A stretch of DNA of 64,000 nucleotides from Mayfieldus sp038317345 (GCA_038317345.1 JBBQBH010000003.1:22663-86662), one strand, 5' to 3'; counted from the first letter of the stretch, positions 44,054 to 53,424 are shown. Program-made: numbers and translations. Notes: a model not told the origin generated them from the sequence alone.

Positions 44054-45031
44054 CTAGGCCGCCGCGCCGGCGGCCTTGCGGAGGGTGAGCGTGAGTGCCA
44101 GTGCGTCGCCGTACTCAGCCCCACCCCGGCACCAGACCTCGAGGTCGGCCAGCGATGCCGTCGCGGCGCGAAGCTGCTCCGGCGAGCAGGCCTCGAGCCG
44201 GGCCAGGAGCTGCTTGGCGGCGTACGGGTGCATCCCAAGCTCGGACTCGATCTGTTTCGCGGGGGTCCCCGCCTCGAGGCGCTCCAATGCCGTGTTCGCC
44301 TTGCGCAATTTGGAGGCCAGCGCATAGACCAGGCCGGTGACGCTTTCGCCCTGCGCCAGCAGGCGTTCGGAGATCGCCAGCGCCTGCTCCGCGTTGCCCT
44401 CGACGAGCGCATCCGACAGCGACCAGACGGCCGTCTCGGAATTGTCGCTGACCATCGCCTCGAGATCGGCGGCACTCACCTTGCCGCCCTCACCGGCCCA
44501 GAGCGCCAGCCGATCCAGCTCATTGGCGAGCCGAAGCGGGCCGGCGCCCATCCGCTGGACCAGGAGCTTGGCGGCGCCGGGGTCGAGGCTGAAGCCCCGC
44601 TCCGAAGCGTCGGCGACGAGGCGGGGCGGCAGGTCCCGCTGTCGTGGCGCGTCGTAGGTCAGCACCTCGCCCCCCGCCTTGCGCACCGCCGTGGCCAGCT
44701 TCCCGGCTGGCTTTCCGTGGGCGATCAGTGCCACCGTCAGGTCGTCGGATATCGAGGCGAGCGAGTCGGCGACAGTGCGTTGATCGGCCTCGGACCAGCG
44801 CTCGACGTGATCCGCGAGCAGATAGCGCCGCGCCGTGGTCAGGGACATCGCCGGGATCGCCGCCACCAGGGCCTCGGCGGAGGGGGCCCCGCGCCCCTCG
44901 ATCGGCTCGAAGACCTGCAGCGCGGCCACCCCACCCTCGCTTTCGGCGCGGGAGCGCAGCCGGCGCCGCGCGGCTGCGATCTTTGCCTCGTCGCCACCGG
45001 CGATCAGATAGATGGGCTTCATCTCGGCCAT
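44054..45031 (-). CDS. holA: DNA polymerase III subunit delta
   Basis: 325 residues from ATG 45031 (a second ATG lies at 45022). Clamp-loader delta, which opens the beta clamp. KPIYLIAGGDEAKIAAARRR, AMSLTTARRYLLADHVERW, MGAGPLRLANELDRLALWAG, LSDALVEGNAEQALAIS and a C-terminal helical collar (HPYAAKQLLARLEACS). Length typical. The gene follows a 45072-45093 hairpin. Confidence 0.93.
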   Translation of the reverse strand: MAEMKPIYLIAGGDEAKIAAARRRLRSRAESEGGVAALQVFEPIEGRGAPSAEALVAAIPAMSLTTARRYLLADHVERWSEADQRTVADSLASISDDLTVALIAHGKPAGKLATAVRKAGGEVLTYDAPRQRDLPPRLVADASERGFSLDPGAAKLLVQRMGAGPLRLANELDRLALWAGEGGKVSAADLEAMVSDNSETAVWSLSDALVEGNAEQALAISERLLAQGESVTGLVYALASKLRKANTALERLEAGTPAKQIESELGMHPYAAKQLLARLEACSPEQLRAATASLADLEVWCRGGAEYGDALALTLTLRKAAGAAA

Positions 45032-45071
45032 CGTCTGAGTGTATTTGCGGGCCCGGCGCCGGCAGGCTGGT

Positions 45072-45093
45072 GCGGCCGGTCGGGGCCGGCCGC
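45072..45093. other. GC-rich hairpin downstream of the Ser/Thr-rich gene
   Basis: Perfect 8-bp stem GCGGCCGG (45072-45079) with 45086-45093, loop TCGGGG. It lies between the stop at 45116 and the holA start. No T run on either strand, so it is a weak terminator candidate or a stabilising stem. Confidence 0.5.
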
Positions 45094-45115
45094 CGATCAA
45101 GGCTGGGCGGGATCG

Positions 45116-45991
45116 CTACTTCAGATGACCGGGGACGAGGCCCGCGACCTTGCTGCCCACCGAGCTCTTCGAGCTCGGTGTCTTGGTGATCGAGCCGCTG
45201 GCGCCGCTGACGGTCGAGCTCGTCTTGCTGGTCGAGCTGGTCTTGGTGCCAGTCCAGCTGCTCGTCGAGCTGGATGTCTTGCTGCTCGTCGAGCTGGACG
45301 TCTTGCTGTTCGAAGATCCGGATGAGTCAAAGCCCGCCGTCCCCGACTGAGCCGAAGTCTGGGAGCTGGTCGAATGCGAGTTGCTCGTCGTGCCCGGGCT
45401 CGTTGTGACGGGGCCATGGCCATAGTTGTTGGCCGCGCGTCCTGCTTGGCTGCCGGACGGGGTACCCGAGGTCTCGTCCCCTTGGCCGGTGCCCGCCGTG
45501 CTGGAGCCCGAAGATCCCCCGGGCGAGGACGGCGAGGACGGGGCCGGGATCGTGGTCGAGGGCTGGCCCGAAGCGGCGGTGCCGATCGTGACTCCCACCT
45601 GACGCGGACCGGCAGCGTTTGAGTGCGGGGAGCCGGATTGCGCCGACCCCTGGTGGCCCGCTCCGCGACCTGCACCACTCGTGATCCCAGAGTTGGCGCC
45701 GATGACAGCGCCGCTGCCAAGACCGGTCGCACTGGGGCTCGTGCCGTGCGGCCCTCGCACGGCATGCGAATCTGCGGGCTGATTCGGGGTCGTCAGCACC
45801 TTGCCCAGCCCTGACAGGGGGGGCAGGGGCACCGAAACGCCGCTTCCTGCGAGGTGTCCGACCAGCGCCAGGCTGAGCGCGGCAAACGCCGCCAGCAGCG
45901 TGACCGAGGCGAGCCGGGCACGGTCGAGCAGGTTGGGCATCGAACGGACCCGGGCCGTCGCTGCGAATGGATGTCTGAAGAAGGGCAACAT
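45116..45991 (-). CDS. Anchored Ser/Thr/Gly-rich low-complexity protein
   Basis: 291 residues from ATG 45991. A basic start (MLPFFRHPFAATARVRSM) and a membrane helix at about 28-50 (LASVTLLAAFAALSLALV) are followed by about 230 residues of Ser/Thr/Gly/Pro low complexity with no folded domain. A 24-nt direct repeat at 45257-45304 encodes KTSSSTSS twice. Probably an extracytoplasmic, perhaps glycosylated, stalk or wall-associated protein. Partner gene 46164-46952 has the same plan. Confidence 0.7.
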   Translation of the reverse strand: MLPFFRHPFAATARVRSMPNLLDRARLASVTLLAAFAALSLALVGHLAGSGVSVPLPPLSGLGKVLTTPNQPADSHAVRGPHGTSPSATGLGSGAVIGANSGITSGAGRGAGHQGSAQSGSPHSNAAGPRQVGVTIGTAASGQPSTTIPAPSSPSSPGGSSGSSTAGTGQGDETSGTPSGSQAGRAANNYGHGPVTTSPGTTSNSHSTSSQTSAQSGTAGFDSSGSSNSKTSSSTSSKTSSSTSSWTGTKTSSTSKTSSTVSGASGSITKTPSSKSSVGSKVAGLVPGHLK

Positions 45992-46106
45992 TGAGGACCT
46001 CACCCTTGTCATCGCCCACCCGCAGCCACGAAATGAGAGCGATCCTGCTCAAAACCCGATTGCGACTAGGACATCCGTTGACTTCCGCGGACGTGGCTCA
46101 GCCCCT

Positions 46107-46125
46107 GCGTCGCACGATGCGACGC
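46107..46125. other. Perfect hairpin between two low-complexity genes
   Basis: GCGTCGCA (46107-46114), loop CGA, TGCGACGC (46118-46125): eight perfect pairs. It lies downstream of the minus-strand gene ending at 46164 and upstream of the gene starting at 45991. No T run, so termination is uncertain. Confidence 0.5.
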
Positions 46126-46163
46126 GCCCTCCCCTCGGGTGCGGTCAGAACTTCCGCAGCGAG

Positions 46164-46952
46164 CTAGGAACTTGGCTCTTGCTCAGGCGCCGGAGGCGCC
46201 CCTGCGTCCGGCGATGGATCGGCCAGAGGCTGCGCAACCGCCTGGGTGTACTCGGGCTGCGTGGGTGGTGACGGCGGGTCAGGCGCGGGCGGGGCAGGTT
46301 CAGAGACTTCCGACGGGGTGTCGGCCGATTCGGTTGACGCCTGGTCAGCCGCGGGATCGACGCTCTGCTGGTCGGCGCTCATGTTGCTTCCGTTGCAACC
46401 GCCACCGCCACCGCCACTGTCGTCGCCGCCTCCGTCGCCGGGCTTCCCGATCGGCGGCGGCGTCTCGCCGGGGGTCGAGCCGCCCGGTGTCTGCCCGCCA
46501 CCGGACCCGCCAGTCGGCGGCTGCGGCTGCGGCGGGCTAACGGGGCTGACGGGGCCCTCCGGGCCGCTCGGCGCGCCCTCTCCAGGGCCGGTGACAGCGC
46601 CACCGGGTGTCCCGCCACCGTTGCCCGGCCCACCGCCCCCGGGTCCTCCGCCGTTGTTGGGCCCACCGCCGTTGGGCCCACCGCCTCCGTTGTTCGTAAC
46701 CAGGACGCCTGGGCCCGCCGGCGCGACACCAGGCAGGGGAAGGGGAGCCGCGCCGACCGCGAACGGCAGCGAACCCGGCCCGATATTGAGGAAGGTGCCT
46801 CTGCCGTGCCCGCGCCCCGCCTGGGGCGAGGTGGCGAGGGAAGCAGAACCGGCGTTGGTTCCCTTGCCCCCGTTGATCAGGTCAGGCCAGCTGCTGAAGC
46901 CGGCGTAGTGCCCGAGCATCAAAGCGGCTGCCGTAGCGCCCGCGAGCAGCAC
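46164..46952 (-). CDS. Anchored Gly/Pro-rich low-complexity protein
   Basis: 262 residues if started at GTG 46952. The frame continues upstream to about 47045 (QNWRKSRFLLRAGAVSFV precedes) without an ATG, GTG or TTG, so the true start is unclear. One hydrophobic helix at the very start (LLAGATAAALMLGHYAG), then Gly/Asn/Pro repeats (GGGGPNGGGPNNGGGPGGGG), then Pro/Glu/Ser-rich acid tail. Likely surface-exposed. Same layout as the neighbour at 45116. The 220-bp spacer upstream holds only the comEC terminator. Confidence 0.6.
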   Translation of the reverse strand: MLLAGATAAALMLGHYAGFSSWPDLINGGKGTNAGSASLATSPQAGRGHGRGTFLNIGPGSLPFAVGAAPLPLPGVAPAGPGVLVTNNGGGGPNGGGPNNGGGPGGGGPGNGGGTPGGAVTGPGEGAPSGPEGPVSPVSPPQPQPPTGGSGGGQTPGGSTPGETPPPIGKPGDGGGDDSGGGGGGCNGSNMSADQQSVDPAADQASTESADTPSEVSEPAPPAPDPPSPPTQPEYTQAVAQPLADPSPDAGAPPAPEQEPSS

Positions 46953-47148
46953 AAACGAGACCGCACCGGCCCGAAGGAGAAAGCGTGACTTCCTCCAGTT
47001 CTGGCTCCACCACCAGCCAAGCTGTCTCCGAGGAGAATTTATTCATGCACCTGCTGCGGCACCGTCCGACCGAAATCGGCGGCTACGCCACGCATCGATT
47101 CTGGCATGAATCGCGGCGGCCACGCCGGTACTGCCCCAGGAACTACCC

Positions 47149-47169
47149 AAAAACGGGGAGTCTCTCCGT
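47149..47169 (-). terminator. Rho-independent terminator of comEC
   Basis: On the minus strand, just after the comEC stop (47175), ACGGAG pairs with CTCCCCGT (two-base bulge) around AGA, followed by TTTTT. Short but well placed. Confidence 0.6.
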
Positions 47170-47174
47170 CCAGA

Positions 47175-49487
47175 TCAGCGCTGCGCCTCGATCTGTGCTC
47201 CCGCGCGGCCCACGTCGATCGTCACCGTCCCGTCGAGATCGGTCCGCAGCATCGGAACGTGATCCGCCCCGAGCGTCGCCAGCGTGCTGGGGTCGGGGTG
47301 GCCGTAAGGGTTGTGCTCGCCGACCGAGATAACCGCCAGGCGCGGAGCGGTCCGATCGAGGAGTCCGGCCAATCCTGCATCGGCGCTGCCGTGATGGGAG
47401 ACCTTCAGCACATCGAGGGGCCCGGGGTCCATCGGCACCGCCTCGGCCTCCGCGTCGGCGGTCAGCAGCATCTCGAAGTGCCTCCAGCGAGCCAGCAGGA
47501 CAAGGCACTCGGCGTTGGGGTCCTCGGGCAGGGCGCCGCCGAGCAGCTCGCTGGGCGGCCACAGAACCTCGAGCCGCAGCGACCCGGAGCGCAGCTCGCT
47601 TCCCTCGGCGACGCGGGTGGGCACTGCACCGACGGCTCGCGCTCTGTCGATCAATCGCTGGCCGACCTCGCCGTAAACGAGGCGGTGCACCGGCAGCGAT
47701 CCGAGCAGTTCCTCGATCCCGCCAGCGTGGTCGGACTGGTCATGGGTTACGACCGCGGCAGCCAGCGAGCCCGCCCCGAGATCGCCGAGCTTGGCGCGCA
47801 GGCCATCTCCGGGAGGCCCGCCGTCGACCAGAAGCGGCGCTCCGTCGGCGGGCTGGAGCAGGATCGAGTCGCCCTGCCCGACGTCGAGAACGGACACCCG
47901 CAGGCCGACCAGGGGGGGCGCCCCTGCACCAGCTCCCAGAAAACCGGAGCTGGCTACGATCGCGAGCGCCGCAAGTACGGCGACACCAATCCGCAGCGGA
48001 CGCCGAAACAGCGCGCGGGTGCGGGGGCGCAACCCCTGGCGCCCGGCGACCCAGCGGCGCAACGCCAGTCCCCCGGCCAGCAGCGCGGCGTAAGCGGCGA
48101 GCACGCTGGTCCAGCTCGACATCGGCAGAGCGACGAGCGCCCATCGGGGCGATCCCATCCACTCGGCGATCTGGCCGATGTAGGCCAGCAGCAATGAGTT
48201 GAGCCAGTTGAGGGGTTCGACCGGGACCGCGGGGACCTGCCCGACCGCTGCCACCACCATGCCCAACCACATCGCCGGTGCGACCGCCGGCAGCGCGAGC
48301 ACGTTGGCCAGCAGCGACGTTGCCGAGATCGCCTCGAAGTGGTGGGCCATCAGCGGCGCCGTCGCCAGGGTCGCCGCAACCGTCACCGCAACCCCATCCG
48401 CAAGCCCTCGCCGCCAGCCGCCGTCGCCGAGTCGGGCCAGCAGCAGGTCTCGCAGCGGCGCGCCAAAGACGAAGATTCCGGCGACCGCCGCGAAGCTGAG
48501 TTGCCAGCCTACGTCGGAGCTTGCGCGCGGATTGAGTCCCAGGGTGACGGCAACAGCGAGCAGCAACGCGTAGGTGCGCGAGGCGGGTCGCCCGGCCAGC
48601 GTCGCCACCACGGCGGCGGCCCCCATCACCCCCGCGCGCTGGATTGAGGCACCCCCTCCGGCGAGCGGGACGTAGAGGGCGATCAGTGCCAGCAGCCAGA
48701 CCAGCCGTGCCCGCAGCGGGATCCCCAGCGCAGCGAGCAGCGGCGCGGCCAGCACCGCCAGCAGGACGACGTTCTCCCCGCTCACCGCGAGATGGTGCGC
48801 CAACCCGCTGCGCTGAAACGCCGTCTTGGTGTCCGGCGGGATCCGGTCGTCCTCGCCGAGCACGAACCCCCGCGCCAGGGCGGCCTGCTCCTCCGGCATA
48901 CCCTGACCGAGCGCACCCTCTGCCCGGGAGCGGATCAGGTCGATACGTCCCTTTGCCCCACCCCGGCGGCCGCCCGTCAACTCGATTCGGGCGGCGCGCA
49001 GAATCCTCCCGGCCCCATTGAGGCGCAGGTTGTCCCGCAGCCATGGCGGCGGAACGGTGATCGTCCCCGCCGCGCTCACCTCGGCGCCGATAGGCAGGTC
49101 CGGAACGGGCTCGGGCGCCTCGACCGCGAGTCTGCCGCGTGGGGTCGCGACCCGGACTCGCACGGTCCCGTCGGTGCGCCGCGGCACCGCCGCGACGTAG
49201 CCGCGCACCGCGATGCGGGTGCCGGCCGGCGGCATGTACGCGCCGCCGTCGATCGATCGCAGCCGTGCCGCCCCGAACAGCAGCCCTGCCCCGGCGCAGG
49301 CGAGTCCAACCAGCGTCAGCCACAGGACCGCGGCTCCTCCCCAGCGCGGTCGCGTGAGGATCAGGGCAATCGCGGAGACGAACAGGGCACCCAGCGCCTC
49401 GGTGCCGCCCGCATGCTCGGCGAGCGGCGCCAGCGCCAGACCGGCGGCGGCCCCGCCGAGAACCGCGAAGCGCCAGTGCGCGGTCAG
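47175..49487 (-). CDS. comEC: DNA internalization protein ComEC/Rec2, predicted CTG start
   Basis: 770 residues if begun at CTG 49487, where CTGA overlaps the comEA stop; the open frame reaches 50159, but that stretch only shadows comEA. N-terminal helices, soluble loop (GTRIAVRGYVAAVPR), competence domain with about 9 helices (AVSGENVVLLAVLAAPLLAA, GASIQRAGVMGAAAVVATL), C-terminal metallo-beta-lactamase fold (SVLDVGQGDSILLQPADG, THDQSDHAGG, KVSHHGSAD). Forms the ssDNA channel for transformation. Gene order comEA-comEC is conserved. Confidence 0.92.
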   Translation of the reverse strand: MTAHWRFAVLGGAAAGLALAPLAEHAGGTEALGALFVSAIALILTRPRWGGAAVLWLTLVGLACAGAGLLFGAARLRSIDGGAYMPPAGTRIAVRGYVAAVPRRTDGTVRVRVATPRGRLAVEAPEPVPDLPIGAEVSAAGTITVPPPWLRDNLRLNGAGRILRAARIELTGGRRGGAKGRIDLIRSRAEGALGQGMPEEQAALARGFVLGEDDRIPPDTKTAFQRSGLAHHLAVSGENVVLLAVLAAPLLAALGIPLRARLVWLLALIALYVPLAGGGASIQRAGVMGAAAVVATLAGRPASRTYALLLAVAVTLGLNPRASSDVGWQLSFAAVAGIFVFGAPLRDLLLARLGDGGWRRGLADGVAVTVAATLATAPLMAHHFEAISATSLLANVLALPAVAPAMWLGMVVAAVGQVPAVPVEPLNWLNSLLLAYIGQIAEWMGSPRWALVALPMSSWTSVLAAYAALLAGGLALRRWVAGRQGLRPRTRALFRRPLRIGVAVLAALAIVASSGFLGAGAGAPPLVGLRVSVLDVGQGDSILLQPADGAPLLVDGGPPGDGLRAKLGDLGAGSLAAAVVTHDQSDHAGGIEELLGSLPVHRLVYGEVGQRLIDRARAVGAVPTRVAEGSELRSGSLRLEVLWPPSELLGGALPEDPNAECLVLLARWRHFEMLLTADAEAEAVPMDPGPLDVLKVSHHGSADAGLAGLLDRTAPRLAVISVGEHNPYGHPDPSTLATLGADHVPMLRTDLDGTVTIDVGRAGAQIEAQR

Positions 49488-50146
49488 GGCTGCAGCCGCT
49501 TGCGCAGTGCCCCCATCGTCGCCGGACCGATGCCGCTGATCTGGTCGAGCTGCTCGATCGAGGACAGGCCGCCGTGCTGATCGCGAAAGTCGATGATGTC
49601 CTGTGCCGTCACCGGACCGACCCCCTCGATCGTGTCGAGCTGCTCGACGCTGGCGCTTCCGAGGCTGATCGGTCCCTGATCGGAGGCGGTGACAGCCCCC
49701 GCCGCTACCGGGGCAGACCCCTGGGCGCGCTCGGGAACGACGATCTGCTGGCCGTCTCCGAGCCGTGCCGCCAGGTTGATCTGCTCCAGCAGGGCGCTGG
49801 CGGTACCGCCGCCGGCTCGCTGCACCGCGTCGGTCACTCGCGCCCCCGAGGGCAACCGGTAGACGCCCGGGCTGCGCACCGCCCCGGCGACGTCGACGAC
49901 TACGTCCCCGCCGCCCTCCTGGCTGACTGCGAATCCGTCCGAGGAGCCGCTGTTTGACGATGAGCCGCCGCTTGGCGCCGACGATCCGAAGACGCTGCCC
50001 GAGTCGCCGCTTCCCTGACTGCCGATCGCCCGTGCCCCCACCAGCAGCAAGGCGATCGCGATTGCGCCGTAGACGGCGATCTGGGTGCGGCTGAGCTCGG
50101 CGATCGCGGGATGATCTGCGGCCCAGCCGTACCGATGGTGCGCCAA
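49484..50146 (-). CDS. comEA: Competence DNA receptor ComEA
   Basis: 220 residues from TTG 50146. Membrane helix about 23-42 (IAVYGAIAIALLLVGARAI), Ser/Gly linker, SLBB-like domain about 80-140 (DVAGAVRSPGVYRLPSGARV), and helix-hairpin-helix DNA-binding tail about 160-220 (SVEQLDTIEGVGPVTAQDII, LDQISGIGPATMGALRKRL). Binds incoming DNA and passes it to ComEC. Confidence 0.95.
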   Translation of the reverse strand: MAHHRYGWAADHPAIAELSRTQIAVYGAIAIALLLVGARAIGSQGSGDSGSVFGSSAPSGGSSSNSGSSDGFAVSQEGGGDVVVDVAGAVRSPGVYRLPSGARVTDAVQRAGGGTASALLEQINLAARLGDGQQIVVPERAQGSAPVAAGAVTASDQGPISLGSASVEQLDTIEGVGPVTAQDIIDFRDQHGGLSSIEQLDQISGIGPATMGALRKRLQP

Positions 50147-50210
50147 TGCTGTCGAGCAAGGCGCCGCAAGCGCAAGATTCAGCGATCGCGAGACGCCGCC
50201 ATCGGCGCCG

Positions 50211-50477
50211 CTAGCGGATCGCGAATCCGCTCAGGCCCTCGGGCTCTTCCTCGATCACCTCGACCCGCTCCACGGTGGCGCCGCGAGGTCCCTCGCGAGA
50301 GAAGGTCAACATCGACTCGACGTCCTCCGGCTCTCCCTCGAAGACGGCCTCAACCGTCCCGTCGGGCCGGTTGGTGACCCAGCCGGCAACCCCGCGCGAC
50401 TGCGCCATGCGACGCATCGTGTCGCGGAAGAACACCCCCTGCACGCGCCCATGGACGATCGCCCTGCGCCGAATCAT
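50211..50477 (-). CDS. acyP: Acylphosphatase
   Basis: 88 residues from ATG 50477. Catalytic Arg in GRVQGVFFRDTMRRMA and catalytic Asn in AGWVTNRPDGTVEAVFEG are both present. Hydrolyses acyl phosphates. Compact alpha/beta fold of standard length. Located between comEA and a cupin gene, 64 nt upstream of the comEA start. Confidence 0.96.
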   Translation of the reverse strand: MIRRRAIVHGRVQGVFFRDTMRRMAQSRGVAGWVTNRPDGTVEAVFEGEPEDVESMLTFSREGPRGATVERVEVIEEEPEGLSGFAIR

Positions 50478-50504
50478 GCGGCGTCGGAGACGCTTGCCGG
50501 CAGC

Positions 50505-50906
50505 CTACGCGTCGTCGTCGTCTTCGTCGTATCCGGTTACTTCGGCCATCTGCCGGCCGTAAAGCTCTGCAACAGCCACAGGCGGCGACTGCACCGAGAT
50601 GCAGGCCAGCTCACCGTCGCCGCTGTTGGAGATTGCGTGGTCGGTCGCCGGGGGAACGAGCACCAGGTCCCCTTCGGAGATCTCGCCGGTGTCTCCGGCA
50701 ACCGACATCTGCCCGCGACCCCGGACCACCACGTAGACCTGCTCGGCCTGCTCGTCGGAATGGAGCGTCTGCTCAACCCCGGCCGGGACCTCGAGCCAGG
50801 TCACCGACATATTGCGGGAACCGAGTTCCCCTGCGTCCATGAGGACATGCGAGCGGAGGCGGTGCCACTCCTCGACGGACGCCTCGCTAAGCCGCCTGAC
50901 AAGCAC
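50505..50906 (-). CDS. Cupin-domain protein
   Basis: 133 residues from GTG 50906. Small beta-barrel: motif 1 TLHSDEQAEQVYVVVRGRG (His, Glu and possibly the later His as metal ligands), motif 2 GDLVLVPPATDHAISNSG with His. Ends in an acidic DEDDDDA tail. Could be a sensor or small enzyme; substrate unknown. Lies between leuS and acyP on the same strand. Confidence 0.9.
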   Translation of the reverse strand: MLVRRLSEASVEEWHRLRSHVLMDAGELGSRNMSVTWLEVPAGVEQTLHSDEQAEQVYVVVRGRGQMSVAGDTGEISEGDLVLVPPATDHAISNSGDGELACISVQSPPVAVAELYGRQMAEVTGYDEDDDDA

Positions 50907-50925
50907 GGTGGGACTTCTAGCAGAC

Positions 50926-53424
50926 TCAGCGCACGACGAGGTTTACGAGCTTGCCTGGCACGAAAATCTCCTTGTCGACAACTTTGCCGTCGAGGTGGCG
51001 CTGAACCTTCTCGCTCTGCCGCGCCTGAGCGAGCACTTCGTCCTCCGGCGTGTCCACGGGGACCTCGATCCGGTCGCGAAGCTTGCCGTTCACCTGCACC
51101 GCGTAGACGGTCGTATCGGCGCTCAACGCCGCCGGATCGGCCTTCGGCCAGGGCTGCTCCCAGACCCGATCGCCAGTCAGCAGCTCGTAGACCTCGGCGC
51201 CCAGGTGGGGGGCGAAGAGGGAGATCAGCGAGGCGGCGGTCGCGGTTGCGAACCGGAGGCAGGCGTCTCCCACGGGATCGCCGTAGAGCGAGTCCTTGCA
51301 CCGGTAGGCCTCGTTGACCAGCTCCATTACTGCTGAAATCGCGGTGTTGAACTGAAAGCCGCGCTCGAAGTCCCGTGTCACCTTGTCGATCGCCCAGTGG
51401 GTCTTTGCGAGCAGGGTCTTGGCATCGCCGCGGGCTCCGTCACTCGTCGCCAGCTGCTCGTCGTTCGGCTCGGTGCGCTCAGCAACCTCCTGGCCGAGCC
51501 GCCAGAGCCGGGACATGAACCGGTGCATGCCCTCGACCCCTTCGTCGGACCAGTCGGCGTCCTGGCTCGGTGGGCCGATGAAGAGCACGTAGGAGCGCGC
51601 GGTGTCGGCGCCGTGGTGCTCGACGTAATCGGAGGGATCGACCACATTGCCCCTCGACTTCGACATCTTCGCCCCGTCGCGGGTGATCATCCCGATCGTG
51701 AACAGGGCCTGGAACGGCTCCTCCACGTCCAGCAGCTCGAGGTCGGCGAGCGCCTTGGTGAAAAAGCGCGCGTACATCAGGTGCAGGATCGCGTGCTCGA
51801 CCCCGCCGATGTACTGGTCGACCGGCATCCAGGCGCGCAGCACGTCGCGGTCCCAGGCAGCCGCCTCGTTGCTGGCGTCGCAGTAGCGCAGGAAATACCA
51901 GGAGGAGTCGACGAAGGTGTCCATGGTGTCGGTCTCGCGCCGCGCTGGGCCGTCGCACTGCGGGCATTCGGTCGCGACCCAGTCCTCGGCGGCGGCGAGT
52001 GGGCTGCGCCCCTTCGGCGCGAAGTCCTCGACCTCGGGCAGCTCGACCGGCAGCTGGTCCTCGGGCACCGGCACGATGCCGCACTTCTCGCAATAGACGA
52101 TCGGGATCGGGCAGCCCCAGTAGCGCTGCCGCGAGATCAGCCAGTCGCGGAGGCGATAGTTGACCGCTGGCTTGCCGAGGCCCTTCTCCTGCAGCCAGCC
52201 GGTGATCTTCTCGATCGCCTCGTCGGCGCGCACCCCGGTGAAGGAGCCGGAATCGACGAGCACCTCGTCCTCGGAGTGCTCGACGTAGGCGGCGTCCTCG
52301 GGCACGTCGCCGTCAGGCGGCTCGACGACGCGTCGGATCGGCAGGTCGAACGCGGTCGCGAACTCGTAGTCGCGCTGATCGTGCGCGGGCACCGCCATCA
52401 CCGCCCCGGTGCCGTACTCCATCAGCACGTAGTCGGAGACGAAGATCGGGATCTGCTCGCCGTTGACGGGGTTGGTGACGGTGCGGCCGAGCGGGACGCC
52501 GGTCTTCTCGCGATCCTCGGCGCTTCGTTCCTCGGTCGACTCGCGCAGCGCCTTGTTGACGTAGTCGCGCACCGCGCCCTCGGCGTCGGTGCCGGCGACC
52601 AGCCGCTCGATCGCCGGATGCTCGGGCGCGAGGACGAAGAAGGTGGCGCCGAACAGCGTGTCGGGGCGGGTCGTGAAGACGGGGAAGTCGATGCCCAGCT
52701 CCTCGCAGCGGAAGACGACCTCGGCGCCCTCCGAGCGACCGATCCAATTGCGCTGCATCGTCTTCACGTGCTCGGGCCACTCGATCGACTCGAGGTCGTT
52801 GAGCAACCGATCGGCGTAGTCGGTGATGCGGAGGAACCACTGCTCGAGCTGGCGCACCTCGACCTCGGTCCCGCAGCGCTCGCAGCGACCGTCGATGACC
52901 TGCTCGTTGGCGAGCACAGTCGCGTCCTTGGGGCACCACTTGACCGCCGCCTCCTGGCGATACGCGAGGCCGCGCTCGAACAGCTTCACAAAGATCCACT
53001 GGGTCCAGCGGTAGTAGGCCGGCTCTGCGGTCGAGAGCTCGCGGCTCCAGTCGATCGAGACCCCCCAACGGCGGAATTGACGCTGGAAGGCTGCGATCGC
53101 GGCTGCGGTCGAGTCGCGTGGATGCTCGCCGGTCTGGATTGCGTGGTTCTCAGCCGGGAGGCCGAACGCGTCGTAGCCCATCGGATGGATGACCCGAAAG
53201 CCGTTGCGCCGCTGGTAATGGGCGACTGCGTCGCCTACCGAGTAGACCTTGAGGTGGCCGATGTGCGGCTCGCCGGAGGGATACGGCAGCATCTCGAGCA
53301 CGTAGGACTTCGGCTTCGATTCGTCGAAGCCAGGCTGGCCGGGGTTGGGGACCTCCCAGGTGCGCTCTGACTCCCAGACCTGCTGCCAGCGGCGCTCGAT
53401 TGCGTTCGGGTCGTAGCTGCTCAC
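50926..53424 (-). CDS. leuS: Leucine--tRNA ligase
   Basis: 832 residues from GTG 53424. Class I synthetase. HIGH motif within YPSGEPHIGHLKVYSVGDAV (as PHIGHL), zinc-like CPKD and CERCG, editing domain with TTRPDTLFGATFFVLAPEHP, and KMSKS in DGAKMSKSRGNVVDP. The C-terminal tRNA-binding domain ends VPGKLVNLVV. Length typical for bacterial LeuRS. Confidence 0.98.
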   Translation of the reverse strand: MSSYDPNAIERRWQQVWESERTWEVPNPGQPGFDESKPKSYVLEMLPYPSGEPHIGHLKVYSVGDAVAHYQRRNGFRVIHPMGYDAFGLPAENHAIQTGEHPRDSTAAAIAAFQRQFRRWGVSIDWSRELSTAEPAYYRWTQWIFVKLFERGLAYRQEAAVKWCPKDATVLANEQVIDGRCERCGTEVEVRQLEQWFLRITDYADRLLNDLESIEWPEHVKTMQRNWIGRSEGAEVVFRCEELGIDFPVFTTRPDTLFGATFFVLAPEHPAIERLVAGTDAEGAVRDYVNKALRESTEERSAEDREKTGVPLGRTVTNPVNGEQIPIFVSDYVLMEYGTGAVMAVPAHDQRDYEFATAFDLPIRRVVEPPDGDVPEDAAYVEHSEDEVLVDSGSFTGVRADEAIEKITGWLQEKGLGKPAVNYRLRDWLISRQRYWGCPIPIVYCEKCGIVPVPEDQLPVELPEVEDFAPKGRSPLAAAEDWVATECPQCDGPARRETDTMDTFVDSSWYFLRYCDASNEAAAWDRDVLRAWMPVDQYIGGVEHAILHLMYARFFTKALADLELLDVEEPFQALFTIGMITRDGAKMSKSRGNVVDPSDYVEHHGADTARSYVLFIGPPSQDADWSDEGVEGMHRFMSRLWRLGQEVAERTEPNDEQLATSDGARGDAKTLLAKTHWAIDKVTRDFERGFQFNTAISAVMELVNEAYRCKDSLYGDPVGDACLRFATATAASLISLFAPHLGAEVYELLTGDRVWEQPWPKADPAALSADTTVYAVQVNGKLRDRIEVPVDTPEDEVLAQARQSEKVQRHLDGKVVDKEIFVPGKLVNLVVR

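Noticed and set aside
51397..53370. 657-codon plus-strand frame antisense to leuS
   Set aside because: Typical high-GC antisense shadow; rich in Leu/Val/Asp/Gly without any domain, while leuS is unmistakable.
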